Counted from the stretch's first letter, positions 25,391 to 34,019 are shown. The stretch: DNA of 40,989 nucleotides from Burkholderiales bacterium (GCA_016213265.1 JACRBA010000111.1:1-40989), one strand, 5' to 3'. The notes: generated by a model from the sequence alone, not told the origin. Translations and numbers: made by a program.

Positions 25391-26155
25391 TCAGTCGTCG
25401 GCGGCCAGCAGGGCGTAGAGGTTGCGCAGCATGGCCGCCGTGGCGCCCCAGATGAAGTAGCGATGCGGGTCGCCGCCGCCCGGGCCCCAGGGCATGGACA
25501 GGAACTGCCGGGTGACGCCGCCGAAGCTGAACTCGTGCCGCTGGTGGTGGGCCGGGTCCATCAGGAAAGGCAGCGGCACCTCGAAGGCCTCGGCGACCTC
25601 GAAGCTGTCGAGCGCCAGCCTGTAATCGGGCCGCACCAGCGCCACCACCGGCGTGACCACGAAGCGCGTGACGGTGGTGTAGTCGGGCAGGCGCCCGATC
25701 ACCTCCACCGCGTCCGCGGCGAGGCCCACCTCTTCCTCGGCCTCGCGCAAGGCGGTGGCCACGGCGTCGGCGTCACCCGGGTCGGTGCGGCCGCCCGGAA
25801 AGCTGATCTGGCCGGCGTGGTCGTGCAGGTGGTCGGTGCGGCGGGTGAGCAGCACGTGCAGCTCGCCGGGCCGCTGCACCAGCGGCACGAGCACCGCCGC
25901 GGTGGTGGCGGTGCGATCGGGAAAGAGGTCGGGCCGGGCGCCATCGCCGTCCAGCGGCGGGCGCCAGCCACGCGCGGTCGCCTGCGCGAGGCGCTCGCGC
26001 AGCGCCTCGGCACGCAGCCGCTCGGCCGGCACCGCCGGCAGGTGGCCGTCGTGGCCGGCCACGGGGATGAGGTGGGGGTCGCGGATCGGGCCCCGGCCAC
26101 CCCGGGCCGAGGTGGCGGAACGGGCGGGTGTCAGGGGCGGCTCGTCGGGCGGCAT
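25391..26155 (-). CDS. CoA pyrophosphatase (Nudix, NudL-type)
   Basis: This 254-residue Nudix protein shows the family-specific block LLTRRTDHLHDHAGQISFPG directly before the Nudix box, which includes ALREAEEEVGL. That block marks the CoA-diphosphatase (UPF0035) group, which splits CoA or acyl-CoA into phosphopantetheine and 3',5'-ADP. C-terminal VTRFVVTPVVALV and YFIWGATAAMLRNLY also fit. The ATG at 26155 (MPPDEPPL) was chosen because a longer frame would run into the rplS terminator. It lies upstream of the CobD-like gene on the same strand, 24 bases apart. Confidence 0.93.
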   Translation of the reverse strand: MPPDEPPLTPARSATSARGGRGPIRDPHLIPVAGHDGHLPAVPAERLRAEALRERLAQATARGWRPPLDGDGARPDLFPDRTATTAAVLVPLVQRPGELHVLLTRRTDHLHDHAGQISFPGGRTDPGDADAVATALREAEEEVGLAADAVEVIGRLPDYTTVTRFVVTPVVALVRPDYRLALDSFEVAEAFEVPLPFLMDPAHHQRHEFSFGGVTRQFLSMPWGPGGGDPHRYFIWGATAAMLRNLYALLAADD

Positions 26156-26183
26156 GGCGGCAAGCTTACCCGCCGGGCCTGAA

Positions 26184-26206
26184 AAAGCCGCCTCGGGGGC
26201 GGCTTT
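26184..26206 (-). terminator. Intrinsic terminator after rplS
   Basis: On the minus strand AAAGCCGCC-CCCGA-GGCGGCTTT forms a 9-bp stem and 5-base loop followed by TTTTTC counting the stem end. It lies 34 bases past the rplS stop codon and closes the rpsP-rimM-trmD-rplS operon. Confidence 0.85.
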
Positions 26207-26239
26207 CTGGGGCACCGGGCGCCTTGCGGCGCCGTGGCA

Positions 26240-26593
26240 TCAGGACAGCTTTTCCTTGATGCGGGCCGACTTGCCGGAGCGCTGGCGCAGGTAGTACAGC
26301 TTGGCGCGGCGCACATCGCCACGGCGCTTGACCTCGATGGAGGCGATCAGCGGGCTGTACAGCTGGAAGGTACGCTCCACGCCCTCGCCGCTGGAGATCT
26401 TGCGCACGATGAAGCTGGAGTTCAGCCCGCGGTTGCGCTTGGCGATCACCACGCCTTCGTAGGCCTGCACGCGCTTGCGGGTGCCTTCGACGACGTTCAC
26501 GTTCACGATGACCGTGTCGCCGGGCGCGAAGGCCGGGATGGTCTTGTTCAGGCGAGCAATTTCTTCTTGCTCAAGGGTCTGGATCAGGTCCAC
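26240..26593 (-). CDS. rplS: 50S ribosomal protein L19
   Basis: L19 lies at the interface of the ribosomal subunits. The 117-residue protein reads [15 protein letters not shown], then [35 protein letters not shown] and [20 protein letters not shown], all family landmarks. It starts with GTG at 26593, preceded by a good TTGGAGAA ribosome-binding site. It is separated from trmD by 123 bases that hold a perfect TATAAT box and alternative hairpins, so it may have its own promoter within the rpsP operon. Confidence 0.98.
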   Translation of the reverse strand: MDLIQTLEQEEIARLNKTIPAFAPGDTVIVNVNVVEGTRKRVQAYEGVVIAKRNRGLNSSFIVRKISSGEGVERTFQLYSPLIASIEVKRRGDVRRAKLYYLRQRSGKSARIKEKLS

Positions 26594-26636
26594 GGAGGTT
26601 CTCCAAAGAGATCGTGCCGGCGCGGATTGGAGTACG

Positions 26637-26657
26637 GAAGCGCCAGATGCTTCTGGC
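26637..26657 (-). promoter_or_regulatory. Mutually exclusive hairpins in the rplS leader
   Basis: GCCAGA (26642-26647) pairs with TCTGGC (26652-26657); GAAGC (26637-26641) pairs with GCTTC (26649-26653), using part of the same bases. Only one stem can form at a time. They lie about 45 bases upstream of the rplS start codon and could take part in regulation; this is inference. Confidence 0.4.
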
Positions 26658-26715
26658 CATAGCACAGGATGTGCCGATGGCTTGGTACAGCCGGTAGAGG
26701 ATCGAAAAGTTTTTG

Positions 26716-26721
26716 ATTATA
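26716..26721 (-). promoter_or_regulatory. Consensus -10 box for rplS overlapping the trmD stop codon
   Basis: TATAAT on the minus strand (context GCTATAATC) contains the TAA stop codon of trmD. It would start a transcript with a leader of about 115 bases before rplS. No good -35 is seen. Confidence 0.5.
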
Positions 26722-27487
26722 GCGTGTCTGCCGGGGGCTGGGCGAGCGCGGCCAGGAAGCGCTCGTCGGCACGGCTCAGCCGCCCCGCCGCGCGGGCCGC
26801 GGCGATGAGGTCGGGGCGACGGCGCCAGGTGAGCTCGAGCGAGCGCTCGCGGCGCCAGCGGGCGATGTCGGCATGGTGGCCCGACAGCAGCACCGGCGGC
26901 ACGGGCAGTGGGCCATCGGGCGTCGCCAGCACCTCGGGGCGGCTGTAGTGCGGGCAGTCGAGCAGGCCGTCCTCGAAACTGTCCTGCTCGTGCGAACGCG
27001 CGTCCGCCAGCACCCCCGGCTGCAGGCGCGCGATGGCGTCGAGCAGGGCAAGTGCCGGCAGCTCACCGCCGGAGAGCACGAAGTCGCCGAGGCTGATCTC
27101 CAGATCGACGTGCCGGTCGAGCACCCGCTGGTCGATGCCCTCGTAGCGGCCGCACAGCAGCACCGCGCCCGGGCCGCCCGCCATCTCGCGCACCAGCGCC
27201 TGGTCCATGCGCCGACCGGTGGGCGTGAAGTGGATCACCGGGGCGGGCGCCGGCCGTGCCGCCCGCACGGCGGCCAGGGCTCGCTCCAGCGGCTCGGCCA
27301 GCATCACCATGCCGGGCCCTCCGCCGTAGGGCCGGTCGTCCACCCGGCGGTAGTTGTCTTCGGCGAAGTCACGCAGCGGCCAGCACTGCACCTGCACCTG
27401 GCCGCCGTCGAACGCCCGCCGCGTCACGCCCAACGAGAGGAAGGGCGTGAACAACTCGGGAAACAGGGTGACGACGTCGAAGCGCAC
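26717..27487 (-). CDS. trmD: tRNA (guanine-N1)-methyltransferase
   Basis: TrmD methylates G37 next to the anticodon and prevents frameshifting. The 256-residue protein has VTLFPELF at the start, [13 protein letters not shown], and the knot region [20 protein letters not shown] followed by [14 protein letters not shown]. The GTG at 27487 ([13 protein letters not shown]) is chosen because the family starts within a few residues of this motif. It follows rimM by 31 bases in the conserved rpsP-rimM-trmD-rplS order. Confidence 0.97.
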   Translation of the reverse strand: MRFDVVTLFPELFTPFLSLGVTRRAFDGGQVQVQCWPLRDFAEDNYRRVDDRPYGGGPGMVMLAEPLERALAAVRAARPAPAPVIHFTPTGRRMDQALVREMAGGPGAVLLCGRYEGIDQRVLDRHVDLEISLGDFVLSGGELPALALLDAIARLQPGVLADARSHEQDSFEDGLLDCPHYSRPEVLATPDGPLPVPPVLLSGHHADIARWRRERSLELTWRRRPDLIAAARAAGRLSRADERFLAALAQPPADTL

Positions 27488-27518
27488 GGCAACTGGGCGC
27501 CCGCGCGGGGGCGCGGGC

Positions 27519-28118
27519 TCAGTAGTCGAGACCCCAGTCCACCGTGATGCGGCGGGCCGGCAGGTCGACGTGGTCCACGTAGGCGTCGACGAAGGGGATG
27601 AGCCGCTCCGCCTCGTCCGCGCGGGCATCGGGGGTCGCATCCGGCCGGCGCACACGCAGCACGCAGTGCGCGCCGGTGTCCAGCAGGTCGCTCACGGTGC
27701 CCAGGGCCTCGCCCTCGCGGTTGACGACGTCCAGCCCGATGAGGTCGATCCAGTAGTACTCGCCGTCCTTGGCGGTGGGAAAGCTCTGGCGCGAGACGAA
27801 CACGCGGGCGCCCTTGAGCGCCTCGGCGGCGTTGCGGTCGTCGACCTCCTGCGCGCGGGCCACCACCAGGGCGCCCTGCTCGCGGGCATGGGTGATCTTC
27901 AGCAGGCGGGGCAGCGGCCGGGCGGCGCGCTGGGCCGGCACCGGGGAGGCGCTGGCAGGCGGCTGGAGGAACCAGCGCCGGGAGGAAAACAGGGCCTGGG
28001 GATCCGAGGAGAACGGCTGCACCTTGAAGCCGCCCTGGATGCCCCAGGCGTCGAGGATGCGGCCGACTTCGACGGCATCCTCGGGCCAGGCGGGCGTGTC
28101 GTCGTGCAGTGCGGTCAT
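27519..28118 (-). CDS. rimM: 16S rRNA processing protein RimM
   Basis: RimM assists late 30S assembly around the 16S head domain and binds S19. The 199-residue protein begins with [17 protein letters not shown], followed by the RimM-N barrel, the [16 protein letters not shown] linker and a C-terminal PRC-barrel ([13 protein letters not shown] ending ITVDWGLDY). A proline/alanine insertion near residues 65-80 lengthens the first domain. The ATG at 28118 is used; a GTG nine codons upstream (28145) is possible because neither has a clear ribosome-binding site. Confidence 0.95.
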   Translation of the reverse strand: MTALHDDTPAWPEDAVEVGRILDAWGIQGGFKVQPFSSDPQALFSSRRWFLQPPASASPVPAQRAARPLPRLLKITHAREQGALVVARAQEVDDRNAAEALKGARVFVSRQSFPTAKDGEYYWIDLIGLDVVNREGEALGTVSDLLDTGAHCVLRVRRPDATPDARADEAERLIPFVDAYVDHVDLPARRITVDWGLDY

Positions 28119-28179
28119 GGCGACCGGCGTCTCGGGCAACGACACGAACGACCGCGCTGGCGGGTCAGGCCAGCTGACC

Positions 28180-28449
28180 TCAGGCCGCGGCGGCGGCCGG
28201 AGCGGCCTTGGCGCGGGCGTCCACCACCAGGCGCTTGACGGTGGGCGACATCTGCGCGCCCACGCCGGTCCAGTAGGTCACGCGGTCTTGCGCCACGCGC
28301 AGGCCTTCTTCGGTCTCGGCGGCCATGGGGTTGTAGAAGCCCACGCGCTCGATGAAGCGGCCATCACGGCGCTCGCGCGAATCGGCGACGACGATGTTGT
28401 AGAACGGGCGCTTCTTGGAGCCGCCACGGGACAGACGAATCACGACCAT
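28180..28449 (-). CDS. rpsP: 30S ribosomal protein S16
   Basis: S16 is a primary assembly protein of the small subunit. The 89-residue protein has [28 protein letters not shown] and [16 protein letters not shown], with an alanine-rich tail. AAGGAA nine bases before the ATG at 28449 is a good ribosome-binding site. It is first in the rpsP-rimM-trmD-rplS operon. A TATAAT box 200 bases upstream would give a long leader. Confidence 0.98.
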   Translation of the reverse strand: MVVIRLSRGGSKKRPFYNIVVADSRERRDGRFIERVGFYNPMAAETEEGLRVAQDRVTYWTGVGAQMSPTVKRLVVDARAKAAPAAAAA

Positions 28450-28644
28450 TTGTCGTTCCTTGGAAGTTGTATCGACCGCCGCGCCTGGGAGACACATCCA
28501 AGCCAGCCAGCCTGCTGGGCGCCCTGCCCGCCCGCACCGCAGGGTGTGGACAGACCGTGCGCCGCACGGTATCGGCCCCGTAGATACGCCAGGCTCGCTC
28601 AGCACCGCTTTCGCCCGTGCTGCCCGGCCGGCCGTGACCGAAAC

Positions 28645-28662
28645 ATGCGATTATATGCGATT
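28645..28662. repeat. Tandem 8-bp direct repeat in the rpsP/GNAT divergent region
   Basis: ATGCGATT-AT-ATGCGATT, a perfect direct repeat with 10-bp period, overlaps the rpsP -10 candidate and lies 22 bases before the GNAT start codon. One helical turn between copies suits tandem binding by a regulator. Confidence 0.5.
28650..28655 (-). promoter_or_regulatory. Possible -10 box for rpsP-rimM-trmD
   Basis: A perfect TATAAT on the minus strand (context CGCATATAATCGC). The -35 region is weak. Transcription from here would give a leader of about 195 bases before rpsP. It sits inside the tandem repeat. Confidence 0.5.
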
Positions 28663-28683
28663 GCCCCGTTTACGCCACCACGC

Positions 28684-29211
28684 ATGCTGATCCGACCCAG
28701 CACCGACACCGACCTGGACGCCATCACCGCCATCTACGCCGACGCCGTGCTCACCGGCACGGGCACCTTCGAGCTGGAGCCGCCGGACACGGCGGAAATG
28801 TCGCGCCGCCGTGCCGACGTGCTGTCCAAGGGCCTGCCCTGGCTGGTGGCCGAGGCCGACGGGCAGGTGCTGGGCTACGCCTACGCCAACCACTTCCGCC
28901 CCCGGCTGGCCTACCGCTTCTGCCTGGAGGACTCGATCTACCTGCACCGCGACGCGCGTGGCCGCGGCGTGGGCACCCAGCTGCTGGCCGAGTTGATGGC
29001 CCGCTGCGAGGCCGCCGGCGCCCGGCAGATGCTGGCCGTCATCGGCGACAGCCAGAACGCCGGCTCCATCGGCGTGCACCGCCGCCTGGGCTTCGAGCAC
29101 GTGGGCGTGATGAAGAGCGCCGGCTGGAAGTTCGAGCGCTGGCTCGACGTCGTCGTCATGCAGCGTGCGCTCGGTCGCGGAGACGCGGTGCCGCCGGAGC
29201 CGGGGCAGTGA
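28684..29211 (+). CDS. GNAT acetyltransferase (phosphinothricin acetyltransferase-like)
   Basis: This 175-residue protein is a GCN5-type N-acetyltransferase of the Pat/Bar group. It has IRPSTDTDLDAITAIYADAV, then TFELEPPDTAEMSRR, GYAYANHFRPRLAYRF, and the acetyl-CoA pyrophosphate loop RGRGVGTQLL. VIGDSQNAGSIGVHRRLGFE and GWKFERWLDVVVMQ complete the pattern. Family members acetylate phosphinothricin, methionine sulfone or similar amino compounds; the natural substrate is unknown. The ATG at 28684 gives the standard length. Its stop overlaps the next gene's GTG (GTGA). Confidence 0.9.
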   Translation: MLIRPSTDTDLDAITAIYADAVLTGTGTFELEPPDTAEMSRRRADVLSKGLPWLVAEADGQVLGYAYANHFRPRLAYRFCLEDSIYLHRDARGRGVGTQLLAELMARCEAAGARQMLAVIGDSQNAGSIGVHRRLGFEHVGVMKSAGWKFERWLDVVVMQRALGRGDAVPPEPGQ

Positions 29212-29687
29212 GCACACGTCCGGCGCAGGGGCCCGCGCAGGGGCCGGCGCCCCGCTCCAAGACGGTGGCCACCTGGGCCGCGCTCCTGGGCGGCACCCTC
29301 GGCGCACACCGCCTGTACCTGCACGGGGCGCGCGATGCGTGGGCCTGGGTCTTCTGGCCCCCCACCCTCGCCGGCCTGGTCGGTGTGGCGCGCATGCGCA
29401 GCCTGGGCCAGGACGACGTGCTCGCCTGGGCGCTCATTCCGCTGCTGGGCTTGTCGGTCTCCGCGGCGATGCTCAGCGCCATCGTCATCGGCCTGACGCC
29501 CGACGAGCGCTGGGCCAGCCGCTTCGGCACGCCTGGCGAACCGCCACGCGCCAGCGGCTGGGCTGCCGTGCTCGGCGTGGTGGCCGCGCTCATGCTCGGC
29601 GGCGCGGCCCTGATGGGCACCCTGGCCTTCGGCGGCCAGAAGTACTTCGAGTGGCAGCGGGCGCAGGCCGAAGCCGGCACCCGCTAG
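29208..29687 (+). CDS. Small membrane protein, TM2-like, unknown function
   Basis: This 159-residue protein is not recognised with confidence. It begins with a short tandem AQGP repeat, then VATWAALLGGTLGAHRLYLH (TM2-like first half), GARDAWAWVFWPPTLAGLV, a middle helix IPLLGLSVSAAMLSAIVIGL, and a C-terminal helix AAVLGVVAALMLGGAALMG. Four membrane segments are likely. The GTG start at 29208 overlaps the GNAT stop codon, so translation is coupled. G-H-R-x-Y-L in the first helix region recalls TM2-domain proteins. Function is unknown. Confidence 0.75.
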   Translation: MSTRPAQGPAQGPAPRSKTVATWAALLGGTLGAHRLYLHGARDAWAWVFWPPTLAGLVGVARMRSLGQDDVLAWALIPLLGLSVSAAMLSAIVIGLTPDERWASRFGTPGEPPRASGWAAVLGVVAALMLGGAALMGTLAFGGQKYFEWQRAQAEAGTR

Positions 29688-29694
29688 CTCGGCC

Positions 29695-30705
29695 TCAGAA
29701 GATCGTCAGGCTCAGCCAGTAGCAGGCGCCGGCCACGAAGGCCGAGGCGGGGATCGTGAAGATCCAGGCCCAGATGATGTTGCCGGCCAGCCCCCAGCGC
29801 ACCGCGGAGGCTCCACGCACCGAACCCACGCCCATGATGGCGCCGGTGATGGTGTGGGTGGTGGACACGGGCACGCCCAGCGAGGTGGCGATGAACAGCA
29901 TCATCGCGCCGCCCGTCTCGGCACAGAAGCCGCCCACGGGCTTGAGCTTGGTCAGCCGCTGGCCCATGGTCTTGACGATGCGCCAGCCACCGAACATGGT
30001 GCCCAGGCCGATGGCGAGGTAGCAGACCCAGATCACCCAGGCCGGCGGGCTGCTCGCGTCGGCCGCCACGTAGCCGGCGGCCACCAGCAGCATCCAGATG
30101 ATGCCGATGGTCTTCTGCGCATCGTTGCCGCCGTGCCCGAGCGAGTACAGACCGGCCGACACCAGCTGCAGCCGACGGAACCAGCGGTCCACGCGGATGG
30201 GTGAGGTGCGGCGGCACACCCATGACACGGCCACCATCATCAGGCCGCCCAGGACAAAGCCGAGCGTGGGCGAGATGAAGATGAAGGCCACGGTCTTGAG
30301 GATGCCGCCGGCGATCAGGTGGCTGCCGCCAGCCTTGGCCATGACGGCGCCCACGATGCCGCCGATCAGCGCGTGCGAGCTGGACGAGGGGATGCCGTAC
30401 CACCAGGTGATGACGTTCCAGACGATCGCGCCGACCAGCGCGCCGAACACCACGTGGGCGTCCACCACGCCCGGCTCGACGATGCCCTTGCCGATGGTCT
30501 TGGCCACACTGAGGTGGAACACGCCGATCGCGATGACGTTGAAGAACGCCGCGAACAGCACTGCCTGCTGCGGCTTGAGCACGCCCGTGGACACGACCGT
30601 GGCGATTGAGTTCGCCGCGTCGTGGAAGCCGTTCATGAAGTCGAACGCCACCGCCAGCAGCACCAGCATGGCCACGACCCAGAAGGCGATGGAAGCTGCT
30701 TCCAT
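29695..30705 (-). CDS. pit: Low-affinity inorganic phosphate transporter (Pit family)
   Basis: Pit proteins carry metal-phosphate with protons. The 336-residue protein has ten or so membrane helices and both inverted-repeat signatures: NGFHDAANSIATVVSTGVL near residue 25 and GHGGNDAQKTIGII near residue 195. IPSSSSHALIGGIVGAVMA and VSTTHTITGAIMGVG are the matching glycine-rich loops. It follows the DUF47 gene by 14 bases, the standard pairing for this type. Convergent with the small membrane protein. Confidence 0.96.
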   Translation of the reverse strand: MEAASIAFWVVAMLVLLAVAFDFMNGFHDAANSIATVVSTGVLKPQQAVLFAAFFNVIAIGVFHLSVAKTIGKGIVEPGVVDAHVVFGALVGAIVWNVITWWYGIPSSSSHALIGGIVGAVMAKAGGSHLIAGGILKTVAFIFISPTLGFVLGGLMMVAVSWVCRRTSPIRVDRWFRRLQLVSAGLYSLGHGGNDAQKTIGIIWMLLVAAGYVAADASSPPAWVIWVCYLAIGLGTMFGGWRIVKTMGQRLTKLKPVGGFCAETGGAMMLFIATSLGVPVSTTHTITGAIMGVGSVRGASAVRWGLAGNIIWAWIFTIPASAFVAGACYWLSLTIF

Positions 30706-30719
30706 GTCGCCTCAGGGAA

Positions 30720-31367
30720 TCAGGAGTTCTCGAGGACGATGCCCTCGATCAGGTTCGCCACGTCCTCGCAGCAGTCGGAGATGGATTCGAGGTGCTCGTA
30801 GATGGCCTTGAGCTTGATGAGCTCGCGCACGTCCTCTTCCTCGCGGAACAGGCGCGACATGGCGCTGCGCATCACGCGGTCGGCGTCGCTCTCGAGGCGG
30901 TCGATCTCTTCGCAGGTCTTGATGGCGGCGTCCGCCACCTCGGCCTGCGACAGCCGCGGCAGCAGCGACACGGCATGCTGCACGCGTTCGCAGCACTTGA
31001 CGGAGATCTCACCCAGGCGGATGACGTCCTCGGTGACGTGCTGCACGTCGTACAGCGCCATCACCTCGCTGGAATCCTGCAGCAGGTCCAGGATGTCGTC
31101 CATCGCGTTGATCAGGCCGTGGATCTGCTCGCGGTCGATCGGCGTGATGAAGGTGCGGTGCAGCAGGCGGTTGACCTCGGCCGTCACCTTGTCGGCGTTG
31201 CGCTCGGCGGCGTCGACCTCGCCGGCGTACTTCTCGCGCAGGTCGGGCGTGCTGTAGTACTGGATCATCGAGACGAAGGCGCGGGCGCCCTCGGCGATGT
31301 AGGTGCCATGCTGGTTGAACAGCTCGAAGAAGTTGCCGTCCTTGGGCAACAGCTTGCCGAATAGCAT
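30720..31367 (-). CDS. DUF47 (PhoU-like) phosphate transport accessory protein
   Basis: This 215-residue, almost all-helical protein belongs to DUF47, distant relatives of PhoU that accompany Pit transporters and appear to control them. It has LLPKDGNFFELFNQHGTYIA, then DKVTAEVNRLLHRTFITPID, MDDILDLLQDSSEVMALYDV, and a C-terminal EHLESISDCCEDVANLIEG, where metal-binding acidic residues are expected. GAGGAGA before the ATG at 31367 is a strong ribosome-binding site. It is first in the two-gene operon with pit. Confidence 0.94.
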   Translation of the reverse strand: MLFGKLLPKDGNFFELFNQHGTYIAEGARAFVSMIQYYSTPDLREKYAGEVDAAERNADKVTAEVNRLLHRTFITPIDREQIHGLINAMDDILDLLQDSSEVMALYDVQHVTEDVIRLGEISVKCCERVQHAVSLLPRLSQAEVADAAIKTCEEIDRLESDADRVMRSAMSRLFREEEDVRELIKLKAIYEHLESISDCCEDVANLIEGIVLENS

Positions 31368-31404
31368 TCGGGATCTCCTCATGGTGCGGCGCAGGGTGTG
31401 CGCC

Positions 31405-31431
31405 GACACAAATGTGTCACCGAAGCGTCAT
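31405..31431. promoter_or_regulatory. Overlapping palindrome and Pho-box-like repeat upstream of the DUF47-pit operon
   Basis: GACACA-AA-TGTGTC (31405-31418) is a perfect palindrome with a two-base centre. Overlapping it on the plus strand, GTGTCAC-CGAA-GCGTCAT (31414-31431) has the 7-4-7 layout of a PhoB box, with five of seven bases matching the CTGTCA(C/T) half-site in each copy. The repeat reads opposite to the operon and would lie inside the leader if transcription starts at the TACAAT box, so its role is uncertain. Confidence 0.4.
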
Positions 31432-31448
31432 CGGTGGGTCAACCGCGT

Positions 31449-31454
31449 ATTGTA
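31449..31454 (-). promoter_or_regulatory. Possible -10 box for DUF47-pit
   Basis: TACAAT (context GCCTACAATACG) on the minus strand. TGAATC lies 17 bases upstream but is a poor -35. Leader of about 75 bases. Confidence 0.45.
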
Positions 31455-31474
31455 GGCAGGCCGCCCCGGCCGAT

Positions 31475-31837
31475 TCAGCCGCGGAAGATGAAATAGACGG
31501 CGCCCACCAGACACAGGCCCGCCCAGAGGTAGTCCAGCTTCAGCGGCTCGCCCATGTACAGGGTGGCGAACAGCACGAACACCCCGAGCGTGATCACCTC
31601 CTGGCCGATCTTCAGCTGCGCCAGGCTCAGGCCGCCGGCATAACCGATGCGGTTGCCTGGCACCTGCAGCAGGTACTCGAACAAGGCGATGCCCCAGCTG
31701 ACCAGCGCCGCCACCCACCACGCCTGGCTGGCCTGGTGCTTGAGGTGGCCATACCAGGCGAAGGTCATGAAGACGTTGGACAGCACGAGCAGGCCGAAGG
31801 CCTGCACGGGCACGGGCAGCGAGGTGATCCAGTTCAT
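31475..31837 (-). CDS. DUF486 (DMT-superfamily) small membrane protein
   Basis: This 120-residue protein has four membrane helices: [60 protein letters not shown] and [18 protein letters not shown]. The AWYGHLK and VPGNRIGY segments match DUF486, a four-helix family within the drug/metabolite transporter superfamily. No substrate is known. It is the last gene of the perM-hda-HAD-pcnB-folK run and overlaps folK by four bases (ATGA). Confidence 0.9.
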   Translation of the reverse strand: MNWITSLPVPVQAFGLLVLSNVFMTFAWYGHLKHQASQAWWVAALVSWGIALFEYLLQVPGNRIGYAGGLSLAQLKIGQEVITLGVFVLFATLYMGEPLKLDYLWAGLCLVGAVYFIFRG

Positions 31838-32331
31838 GCGGTGGGGTGGGTGCCGGGCAGGCGGTGCAGGCGTTGGCCGGCCACGGTGTTCAACAGGGCC
31901 TGCACCGGCCCGTGGCCCGGCAGGCGCAGGTCGGGGGCCACCTCCGCCAGGGGAACGAGCACGAAAGCGCGCTGGTGCAGGCGGGGGTGAGGCAGCTGCA
32001 GGCGCGGGGTGTCGAGCCGGTGTTCGCCCTGCAGCAGCAGGTCCAGGTCGAGCGTGCGTGGCGCGTGGTGGTAGGGCCGCTCACGGCCGAAGCGCTGCTC
32101 GATGGCTTGCAGTGCCGTCAGCAGGTCGTCGGGCGACAGGCCGGTGTCCAGCACGGCGACCGCGTTGACGTAATCCGGGCCGCCCGCGTCCACCGGGGCG
32201 GTGGCATACAGCGATGAGCGGGCCACCAGCCGGGTCTGCGGCAGGCCCGCCAGCGCATCGAGTGCCGTGAGCACCTGCGTGCGTGCATCACCCAGGTTGG
32301 CGCCCAGGCCCACATAGGCGCGGTCGGTCAT
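31834..32331 (-). CDS. folK: 6-hydroxymethyl-7,8-dihydropterin pyrophosphokinase
   Basis: FolK transfers pyrophosphate from ATP to hydroxymethyl-dihydropterin in folate synthesis. The 165-residue protein has [44 protein letters not shown] (the metal-binding DLD) and [19 protein letters not shown]. Length and motifs are standard. It follows pcnB by 23 bases, the same order as in E. coli. Confidence 0.97.
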   Translation of the reverse strand: MTDRAYVGLGANLGDARTQVLTALDALAGLPQTRLVARSSLYATAPVDAGGPDYVNAVAVLDTGLSPDDLLTALQAIEQRFGRERPYHHAPRTLDLDLLLQGEHRLDTPRLQLPHPRLHQRAFVLVPLAEVAPDLRLPGHGPVQALLNTVAGQRLHRLPGTHPTA

Positions 32332-32354
32332 CGGGGTCCCGCCGGTGCGCGGCG

Positions 32355-34019
32355 TCAGTCGCCCGCGTCGTGCCCAGGAGCGGCCATGGGCGGGGTGTCG
32401 CCCTCGGGGCCGCGCGGGCCGGACGGACGACGGCGGCGACGGCGGCGCTTGCGCGGCGCATCGCCCGTGGGCGCATCGCCGGCCTCGGGCGCCGTGTCGT
32501 CGTGCGGTGCCGCGTCGGCCCCGGCCTCGTCCTGCTCGGCGCGCTGATCGGCGTCCGCACGCGGCCGGGGCGACGCGCTGCTGCTGCTGCCGCCACCGCT
32601 GCGCCGCCCGCCCGCCGCGCCGCTGCGGCGGGGCCGGCCAGACTCGCGCGCGGCCTCGATCAGCGCTTCGCGGTCCGCATCGCTGCCGAGGGAGAAGTCC
32701 TCCCACCACTCGGCCAGCTCGGCGGCGGCCTCGCCGCTGTCGGCCCGCAGGCGCAGGAAATCGAAGCCGGCGCGGAAGCGGGGCTGCTCCACCAGCGTGT
32801 AGGGCGTCTGGCCGGTGCGGCGCTCGAAGCGCGGCTGCATCATCCAGATCTCGCGCATGTCGGTGGCCAGCTTGCCGCGGCCGGAGATGTCGCCAATGCG
32901 CGCATCGAACACCGCGTCGATGGCCTGCGACAGCGCCGGCATGGGGTGCTCGCCCTGGGCACGCAGGGCCGACCACTTCGCGTCCACGTCGTGCCACAGC
33001 ATGCACGCGAGCATGAAGCTGGGGGCGACCGCCTTGCCCTCCGCGACGCGGCGGTCGGTGTCGGCCAGGGCGAGGTGAACGAACTTCTCGCGGGCGCTGC
33101 CCTCGGGCGCATTGGCCAGCACCGCCTCGAGCACGGGGAAGACCCCACGGTCCAGCCCATGGCGCTTGAGCTCCGCCAGGCTGGCCAGCGCGTGGCCCGT
33201 CTGCAGCAGCTTGATCATCTCGTCGAACAGGCGCGACGCCGGCACGTTGGCCAGCAGCTCGGCCATGGGCTTGAGCGGCTTGAGCGTCTTGGGCTCGATG
33301 GTGAAGCCCAGCTTGGCGGCGAAACGGATGACCCGGATGATGCGCACCGGGTCCTCGCGGTAGCGCGTGGCCGGGTCGCCGATCATGCGCAGCACCTGCG
33401 CCTTGGCGTCCTTCAGGCCATGGTGGTAGTCGACCACGACCTGGCGCCGCGGGTCGTAGTAGAGCGCGTTGACCGTGAAGTCGCGGCGCGCAGCGTCCTC
33501 GACCTGCGGGCCCCACACGTTGTCGCGCAGCACGCGGCCACTGGCGTCCACCACGTGGCTCTTTCCGGCCATGTCGTTCTTGGCCGTCTTCTCGTTGCCC
33601 TCCACCTGCTCGGCCGCGGTCGGGTCCATGTACGCGCGGAAGGTGGACACCTCGATGACCTCGTGGTCGCGGCCCCGGCCGTGGATGACGTGCACGATGC
33701 GAAAGCGCCGGCCGATGATGAAGGCGCGCCGGAACAGGCCCTTGACCTGCTCGGGGGTGGCGTTGGTCGCCACGTCGAAGTCCTTGGGGCGCCGGCCCAC
33801 CAGCAGGTCGCGCACCGCACCGCCCACGATGTAGGCTTCGTAGCCGGCGTCCTGCAGGGTGGTGACCACGCGCACGGCGCGTTCGTCCAGCAGATTCGGG
33901 TCGATGCCGTGTTCGCTGGCCGGCACTTCCATGCGCTTGCCCAGGGGAATGCGCGCCGGTGCGGCGGCGCTGTCGGCGGCGGGCTTGCCGAGCAGCTTGT
34001 CGATGAACTTGCGGATCAT
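32355..34019 (-). CDS. pcnB: Poly(A) polymerase I with a long arginine-rich tail
   Basis: PcnB adds poly(A) tails that mark bacterial RNA for decay. The 554-residue protein has the nucleotidyltransferase block [32 protein letters not shown], and [20 protein letters not shown]. The N-terminal lead [20 protein letters not shown] marks PAP I rather than a CCA-adding enzyme, and folK follows as in E. coli. Residues 461-554 form a disordered tail with serine, aspartate and alanine repeats and the run RKRRRRRRR. The start overlaps the stop of the HAD gene (ATGA). The tail probably binds RNA. Confidence 0.95.
   Translation of the reverse strand: MIRKFIDKLLGKPAADSAAAPARIPLGKRMEVPASEHGIDPNLLDERAVRVVTTLQDAGYEAYIVGGAVRDLLVGRRPKDFDVATNATPEQVKGLFRRAFIIGRRFRIVHVIHGRGRDHEVIEVSTFRAYMDPTAAEQVEGNEKTAKNDMAGKSHVVDASGRVLRDNVWGPQVEDAARRDFTVNALYYDPRRQVVVDYHHGLKDAKAQVLRMIGDPATRYREDPVRIIRVIRFAAKLGFTIEPKTLKPLKPMAELLANVPASRLFDEMIKLLQTGHALASLAELKRHGLDRGVFPVLEAVLANAPEGSAREKFVHLALADTDRRVAEGKAVAPSFMLACMLWHDVDAKWSALRAQGEHPMPALSQAIDAVFDARIGDISGRGKLATDMREIWMMQPRFERRTGQTPYTLVEQPRFRAGFDFLRLRADSGEAAAELAEWWEDFSLGSDADREALIEAARESGRPRRSGAAGGRRSGGGSSSSASPRPRADADQRAEQDEAGADAAPHDDTAPEAGDAPTGDAPRKRRRRRRRPSGPRGPEGDTPPMAAPGHDAGD

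Noticed and set aside
32575..32600. CTG/CTGC-type short repeat in pcnB as a phase-variable tract
   Set aside because: It encodes a serine stretch in the disordered tail and is too short and in frame to suggest phase variation.
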